In this document: positions 58,986 through 64,000 of the stretch, one piece after another
Layout of the letters: each line of letters opens with the position of its first letter
Position numbering within the stretch: position 1 is the stretch's first letter
Source: Melastoma dodecandrum
Taxonomy: Eukaryota > Streptophyta > Magnoliopsida > Myrtales > Melastomataceae
Assembly: GCA_029817715.1 (NCBI GenBank)
Contig: JARUPY010000085.1
Coordinates: 2,356,001 to 2,420,000 of the forward strand
Length of the DNA stretch: 64,000 bases
Direction: 5' to 3'
Made by a program: the position numbers and the translations under genes
The notes under the pieces: model-generated
The model's database searches: none
What the model was told of the DNA's origin: nothing
What the model saw: the letters and a program-made list of their open reading frames with translations, nothing else

Positions 58986-60672
58986 ATCCCAACTTATCGG
59001 TCAACTCGCTGTTGGGTTTTCTAATTTCCATCTCCAAGCACAAAGTCCAAATGAATCTCACCATCGTTTGGTAAGATTCAGTCTATCCCACTACCTCTCA
59101 AACAACTGCATATCGAGTTCTGCATGAACAGGTAGAGGTGTCACTATCACTGGTCTCGGTCGTTCCATGTCTAACCATCCAAAGGGAAAGCAGACCAAAG
59201 CTCCAGGATCACACTAGTACTAGCAAGGACTGGGACCAAGCGATCAAAAGAAGAAAAAGCAAGCAGCTGCTCTGGAGCAAAATCTTTAGGAGGTGAGAGG
59301 AATTGTCTAAACTATAAGCGGCTAAAACCCAACTAGAAAGATCAATAATACATGCAGCTGCTCTCTGGCATAAACGCTTACAGGCAAAAACTACCAGCAG
59401 TAAACCAACCACGGTCACTAATGGTTAGCATAAGAAATATGCTCTGTAGGGGGCAAATTTCACCCAAAATACACTGGCTATACTGGATGAAAACAAGAAC
59501 AAGAGGAGTTTAGTTTCTATATTCACGTTGAGCTAGCACATATTGCAAGGGGCATTCGACCATAGACAATACTAATCGATCCAGCTTGCCAATTGCAGTA
59601 AGAAAGCTTTACACAGGAGATACAAAAGTAAAACAAGAAATGGGAAGAAGAAAAGATTGAAATAGCCTATGTACAAATTACAACAATTTAGGGTTATCAT
59701 TAAGAAAACCTATAGCCTAAAATGACAAAAATACCCAAAAAAAACCCAAACCAAAAAATTTAAAAAAATCCACCCAAAATAAAATCCGAAAACCCAAAAT
59801 TAGGTTTGGTTCAGATCGGATTATAAGGTTATTGGATTTTGTTGCCGCTCCTACAGCTAAGTCCCCTATTGCGTCACCATTCAAGTAATAAGTTCTAACC
59901 ACAGCCTACAAGTGCAACAGGGTCCTCCAGCACAGGCAATACAAAACACCCATAACATGGATTCCTCAAATGAACTCATAAATCACAAAATTAGAAGCTT
60001 TCTAATGTAAAATCCAAGATCTGCCCTAACTCGACCTGATAGCCCCTGTGGGCATAATAATCCAGAGAAAGCTGTTTAAGAGGTCTCCATATCAGTAGAA
60101 CCAGTTTTTTAATCCAAGCATCAGTTCTGATGTCCATTGACCTTCAAGCTACAAAACAAATAAATAAGCCAACATTTACAAATAGAATGAGATGAGGAGA
60201 ATGAAAGATTTCTGAATAATCACGACGTATGCCAGGCTACAATCATAATTCTTAAATTCTATAATCACGTCGAGTTTGCACCATGAGCAAGAAAAGCTCA
60301 CGTCTACTTTTGTAAACCCCCCGCGGAAAACCCTTAAACCATGTTTACCCAAAAATAATGCAGAACTCACATAAACTGCAACCTAGCTGATAATTTCACA
60401 GATGGCACAAAGTAAAAGCAGCTATGATCAACAAAACGTAACAATCTTAGCTCATGCAGGATAAATGAAGAGATTAAAAACTAGCAGAATCCGGTATACT
60501 TACCACTTTGAGGTTGGAGACAAATCCAACCCCAGAGAGATGGGGGCGTCACGAACTTCATTGCCACGGATACATTACAACTGCTCATCTGACAAGGGGC
60601 CCCAAAAATTGATTTGACGGGGCACCAGACAGCACACATGTCTCGATTCTTCAGATGAAGACTCAGCTTGGA
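58986..60672. other. Spacer and 3' UTR of the RRM gene
   Basis: No coding gene recognised. On the minus strand a good donor (AAGTGGTAAGTATACC, intron start near 60505) lies 165 bases after the RRM stop, which suggests an intron in its 3' UTR. The interval 59690-59810 is A-rich with repeated ACCCAAAA words. Confidence 0.45.
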
Positions 60673-62898
60673 TCACTCGGAAGTAAGCCGGCGCCTCTTC
60701 CCATAGTCAGCATCCCTTGATCTAGATCGATGGTCATCCTCTGGAGGTGCTCTTGACTTGCTATGAGTCCTAGAGGATCGTCCTCTTTCTAGATCGTCAT
60801 CGTGCTGACTGTGCTTGTGCTGATCAGCATATCTATCTCTGTCATCCCTGTGCCGATCTCGGTCCCTGTCTCGCTCCCGATCTCTATCACGGTCCCTGTC
60901 CCGCTCTCGATCTCGTGAACGTGCCCTATCCCTCTCACGTTCCCTTTCACGATCTCGTCCTACATCTCTGTCATCACGGTGCCTCCTGTCTGACCGTTCA
61001 CTGTCACGAGCCACATCCGTGTCTCTGGGCATTTCTCTTTCATGACCTGATTCTTTGTCATCATGGTATCTTCTCTCAGAAGAACCAGACCGGTCTTTTT
61101 CAAAGCTTCGGTCTTTTTCTTTACCCGGAGGCCAGTTCCCTCTGTCATGATTGGCCTCACCATACTGGTGCTCGGATGCAGCTTCTTCCCCATAGCTAGA
61201 TTCACCAGCTTGACCTCCGCCATGATCTTCACTGCCCCATCCTCCCATATTAGGATCTGACCACATTCCCATATTAGGCCCCTCAATACAAGATGTGGGC
61301 ATCATTCCCATGGCATTCATCGGCATCCCACGTCCAAAGAATGCTGGATTAACATGAGGAGCCACACCAGGCAAACTAACACCTCCTACCGGCGGGAAAG
61401 AGGACATCATGCCAGCAAACGGAGGAGCAGGGATGCCAGGGAAGCCTCCATAGTTACCCATTCTCCCCACTGGACCACTAAAAGCTGTGTCAAAACCCTG
61501 ACCCATCATCGACTGAGGATGCAACAAGGGAGGAGTGCCACCCATGCCCTGGCCAAAACCATTTACACCATTACCCATGATACCTCTACCCCCCATTCCA
61601 GCACCGCGATTCCTCGGACCCACAGGGCCCCTACCAGTCATTCCCGGTGCGTTGCCTCTCCAATTACCTCTCCCACCAAAGCCCCTGTTATTATCTCCGC
61701 CTTGATAGTTCCCCCCAGTAGCTATACTATTTCCACCAGTCTTTGCAGGAGGTTCATTTGGCCCACGTCTGGTCTGGTTCTGGCCAAGCGATGACTGTGC
61801 CATCTGCTGATTTCTATTCACCTGAGCCTCCCCCATCCTTTTAACACTGTAAGGAGATGCGAATGCCACGACACAGGGCCTTCCGTTGAACATGTGACCG
61901 TTCATGCCTTCCTTGCATGTTGCAGTCGCAACGGGATCGTAAAACTCAACTTGGCAGTAACCTTTTGACTTCCCGCTCGCCTTCTCATCGAAAAACTTAA
62001 CCTCCTTTACATGCCCATACTTGCATAACTCCGCCTCCAGCTCGGCATCTGTCGTCCACCAATGCAAGTCGCCCACAAACAAGATAGACCCGCCACCGCC
62101 TCCTCCTCCTCCTCCTCCCACTCCAGACATATTATTCCCTCCCCCACCAGTCCCCATAATCCCCATAGCACCAGGACCAGCAGCTATATTACTATTGCCT
62201 GGACCATGAGCTAATCCATTGCCACCATTCATGTCCCCTCCACCTTGTCTGCCAAAACCCTCGTTCCCGAGACTCACAGCATTACCCATGTTCCCCATAC
62301 CAGCACCACCGCTGCCGGCACCACCTCCTACGCCTCCTACATTAGAATTCTGCCTGAACCCTTGAACCCCTCCAATATCAACCCTATTTCCCCCAACCTG
62401 CTGGCCACTCTCAGCCTTAACCAATCCCTGCCCTAATTCTACCCTAAGCCCTCCACTGCCACGCCCAACGGACGGCCCCAATCCCACAATCCCCTTCCCA
62501 TCGATCCCCCTAAACCCCTGATTCTGATATCCCTGACCGACCGGATCGCCACCAAACACAGCCCCGCCGCTATTACCATTCCCACTAACCCCGGGTATAG
62601 GAACTCCCTGATTCGACTCCTGCGGCCGAGGCAATGGCGCGACATGAGCCGGGGCATCAAAGACCTTCCTTTCTTGGAAGGCATCCTCGCCGCCGCAACC
62701 TCCCCCTGCCCCTCCAGGGTTGTTGTTCCTCATGGTCTGGATGAAATTCTCGCCGACATTGACGTCGTTGTAGAGGTCCTCGTAGTCGTCGTCCTCCAGC
62801 TCCTCGCCGAGGATGCCGTCGTCGGCAACGGCGGCGATCGCCTCGTTGCGGTGGAACTGATCCATGGGATCGCCGGTTCCTCCATCGCCTTCCTCCAT
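60673..62898 (-). CDS. RRM protein with Gly-rich and RE/RD-rich regions, CFI68-like
   Basis: An intronless 741-residue RNA-binding protein. The N terminus is acidic (DDDYEDLYNDVNVGENF) and then Gly/Asn-rich to about residue 270. A single RRM spans about 272-350 (SILFVGDLHWWTTDAELEAEL as RNP2 region, GKSKGYCQVEFYDP as RNP1 region). A Gly/Met/Pro-rich linker follows. The C-terminal 110 residues are Arg with Asp/Glu alternation (RERERERDRARSRDRERD), ending KRRRLTSE. This order (acidic N terminus, WW-containing RRM, Pro/Gly linker, RS/RE tail) is that of the large subunit of cleavage factor I (CFI59/CFI68) in pre-mRNA 3' processing, and of At5g55670. In CFI68 the RRM contacts CFI25. Assignment as CFI68 is by architecture and not by a diagnostic residue. 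Confidence 0.88.
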   Translation of the reverse strand: MEEGDGGTGDPMDQFHRNEAIAAVADDGILGEELEDDDYEDLYNDVNVGENFIQTMRNNNPGGAGGGCGGEDAFQERKVFDAPAHVAPLPRPQESNQGVPIPGVSGNGNSGGAVFGGDPVGQGYQNQGFRGIDGKGIVGLGPSVGRGSGGLRVELGQGLVKAESGQQVGGNRVDIGGVQGFRQNSNVGGVGGGAGSGGAGMGNMGNAVSLGNEGFGRQGGGDMNGGNGLAHGPGNSNIAAGPGAMGIMGTGGGGNNMSGVGGGGGGGGGGSILFVGDLHWWTTDAELEAELCKYGHVKEVKFFDEKASGKSKGYCQVEFYDPVATATCKEGMNGHMFNGRPCVVAFASPYSVKRMGEAQVNRNQQMAQSSLGQNQTRRGPNEPPAKTGGNSIATGGNYQGGDNNRGFGGRGNWRGNAPGMTGRGPVGPRNRGAGMGGRGIMGNGVNGFGQGMGGTPPLLHPQSMMGQGFDTAFSGPVGRMGNYGGFPGIPAPPFAGMMSSFPPVGGVSLPGVAPHVNPAFFGRGMPMNAMGMMPTSCIEGPNMGMWSDPNMGGWGSEDHGGGQAGESSYGEEAASEHQYGEANHDRGNWPPGKEKDRSFEKDRSGSSERRYHDDKESGHEREMPRDTDVARDSERSDRRHRDDRDVGRDRERERERDRARSRDRERDRDRDRDRERDRDRDRHRDDRDRYADQHKHSQHDDDLERGRSSRTHSKSRAPPEDDHRSRSRDADYGKRRRLTSE
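62098..62120. repeat. Poly-Gly coding microsatellite (CCT)n in the RRM gene
   Basis: About seven CCT/GCC-type triplets encode the Gly run immediately before the RRM. Length variation here would keep the frame. Confidence 0.7.
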
Positions 62899-63633
62899 CA
62901 GATACCGGCGACTATGGTTTTGCTTCCCGGGTAGCCGTCGTCCTCCTCTCCCGCATACTTTCCTTACAGCTACCGGTCAAAAGTGACCCAAAGGTTGGAT
63001 CTTTAATTAGGGTTTTCGTTTAGGGATTAGGATTTGGAAAAGAAAAAGAATTCGATTTGGGCTACTCTTGAATGAATTTGCACACGTGGGAATTTAAGGG
63101 GATTTGGGATTTAGGATTAGTATTTTCTTCTACTGACTTATATTTTCTTTCTTCCCGTGATGGACAGCGACAAAAACGGACTCACGTGATTTTTGTAGGA
63201 AAATAAAATCAAACGTTACGGCCGCCTGCCCGCAGAAGTTGTCGGGATCGCGTAAATTGCTTTTTTTTTGCGAGTCTTGGAGCATTTTTAATATTATTAA
63301 ACCAAATCATCTGTCGTGTCGGACCCACTCCTAAAAACGGTGCGACTAAACTAAAGTGACCGGAACCGACAAAAACCGGCGCGTCCCTCCCTGAAAACGG
63401 CAACATCTCCCTTATTGGCCCACCCTTCCCCTTCCCGGTAACCGGTTCACGTCACCCCCTCCTCCCTTCTCTTCACCCGACCCAACGGTCACACACACAG
63501 TCGCTATAAGTCCCTTTTTCATCCCCATTCCTTTCCTCTCTGCAACTCTTCGATCGAACGGACAACGAAAGACAGACGAAAGAGAACAGCCTCCGAACTT
63601 TCCTCCACACCCCCCCTCCCCTGCAGAAGAAAG
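62899..63633. other. Divergent spacer: RRM gene and Ser/Pro-rich protein
   Basis: The 735-base region between two divergent starts is presumably a bidirectional promoter. No further gene. A T9 run lies at 63261-63269. Confidence 0.45.
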
Positions 63634-64000
63634 ATGCATCCGCTCGGGATCCTGTTGGTCTGTTCTTGTTGGGTCGTCGTCAACTGCGCTACGAGTAGCA
63701 ATGGGCCTTCCCCGTCCCCTGCCTCATCCTCGTCCTCGTCGCCTCCCACTGCCGCAGTTTCCACTCCTCCTTTGTCGTCGGTTTCCCCCGTTGCTTCTCC
63801 CCCGGCGGGTTCGAGCACTCCGCCCACCTCCCAGCCTCCTACATCTTCTTCCTCTTCTTCTGGATCCCCAACTCCTAGCGTATCTCCAGTAGCCAGCACT
63901 ACCCCCTCAGCTTCCCCTTCGGTGTCCCCGTCAAGTTCATCGCCCACCACCACCCCCTCGGCTTCACCTTCCGCTTCTCCGTCGAGTTCTCCACCCGCCG
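63634..64000 (+). CDS. Secreted Ser/Pro-rich (arabinogalactan-like) protein, 5' part
   Basis: The frame opens at ATG 63634 and stays open to the window end (122 codons). Residues 1-19 are a signal peptide (MHPLGILLVCSCWVVVNCA). The rest is almost only Ser, Pro, Ala, Thr and Val with SP, AP, TP and SPSP pairs, the pattern of Hyp-O-glycosylated arabinogalactan proteins. A repeat of about 17 residues appears near the end (TPSASPSVSPSSSSPTT, then TPSASPSASPSSSPPA). The long opposite-strand open frame 63519-63953 is a mirror of this composition. The downstream part may be a plain AGP, a hydroxyproline-rich protein, or the extracellular part of a receptor kinase; the window does not show which. Confidence 0.75.
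   Translation, partial: MHPLGILLVCSCWVVVNCATSSNGPSPSPASSSSSSPPTAAVSTPPLSSVSPVASPPAGSSTPPTSQPPTSSSSSSGSPTPSVSPVASTTPSASPSVSPSSSSPTTTPSASPSASPSSSPPA

Noticed and set aside
59209..59418. Hydrophobic 69-codon minus-strand frame
   Set aside because: Hydrophobicity comes from AAG/CAG-rich opposite strand; no conserved motif.
63519..63953. Long Glu/Gly-rich open frame on the minus strand
   Set aside because: It is the mirror of the Ser/Pro-rich coding strand; acidic composition follows from CC/TC-rich codons on the other strand.
1..64000. tRNA, rRNA and CRISPR arrays
   Set aside because: A search by eye for tRNA B-box words, rRNA cores and evenly spaced repeats found nothing convincing. The repeats at 51.2-52 kb have no regular spacers.

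Overview
The window is nuclear DNA of a flowering plant, most likely a eudicot. It holds multi-exon genes with short GT-AG introns (mostly 75-650 bp), plastid-targeted products (trigger factor, FtsZ1, ENA, DUF21/CBS protein) and plant-only families (GRAS, GDPDL, EDM2). It is gene-dense, with 14 apparently complete genes, 2 genes cut by the window ends, 1 orphan terminal exon and 4 gene relics in 64 kb. Gene models were built by hand from splice sites and family similarity. In the 14 complete models the exon lengths add up to an open frame.

Layout. 1-14.5 kb, plus strand: 3' part of chloroplast trigger factor TIG, MAP65, PP4 catalytic subunit (PPX), a PHD-BAH protein. 16.2-17.4 kb: minus-strand relic of LIP5/VTA1. 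18.4-19.6 kb: SYP5-type SNARE, convergent with plastid FtsZ1 (19.8-21.9 kb, minus). 22.5-31.2 kb, minus: a wax synthase-like MBOAT and a large EDM2 homologue. 33-37 kb, plus: a GDPDL (SHV3-like) protein. 37.6-38.8 kb: relic of a Tim17/22/23 protein. 39-50.7 kb, minus: PAT1-clade GRAS factor, ENA, DUF21/CBS protein, SERAT2-type serine acetyltransferase, terminal exon of plastid uS10. 51-52 kb: a repeat-rich, probably mobile-element-derived stretch. 52.6-53.6 kb: relic of a QRT1-type pectinesterase. 54.2-57.1 kb, minus: BAH/Agenet protein. 58.6-59 kb: relic of a two-pore K+ channel (TPK). 60.7-62.9 kb, minus: RRM/RE-rich CFI68-like protein. 63.6 kb to the end: start of a Ser/Pro-rich secreted protein.

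The strongest large-scale signal is gene order. From memory of Arabidopsis locus numbers, TIG, MAP65-1, PPX2, FtsZ1-1, the wax synthase cluster, EDM2, SVL1/GDPDL, a Tim17/22/23 gene, QRT1, the BAH/Agenet gene, TPK1 and the RRM gene all lie in order in At5g55220-At5g55670. LIP5 lies beside MAP65-2 and PPX1 on the sister segment At4g267xx. The DUF21/CBS-SERAT-uS10 trio matches At3g13070-At3g13120. All four relics sit where the living gene would be expected, so the region looks like one half of an ancient duplicated block caught while losing genes. The neighbours do not form a pathway; they are independent housekeeping and regulatory genes. I found no CRISPR array, tRNA, rRNA or viral gene.
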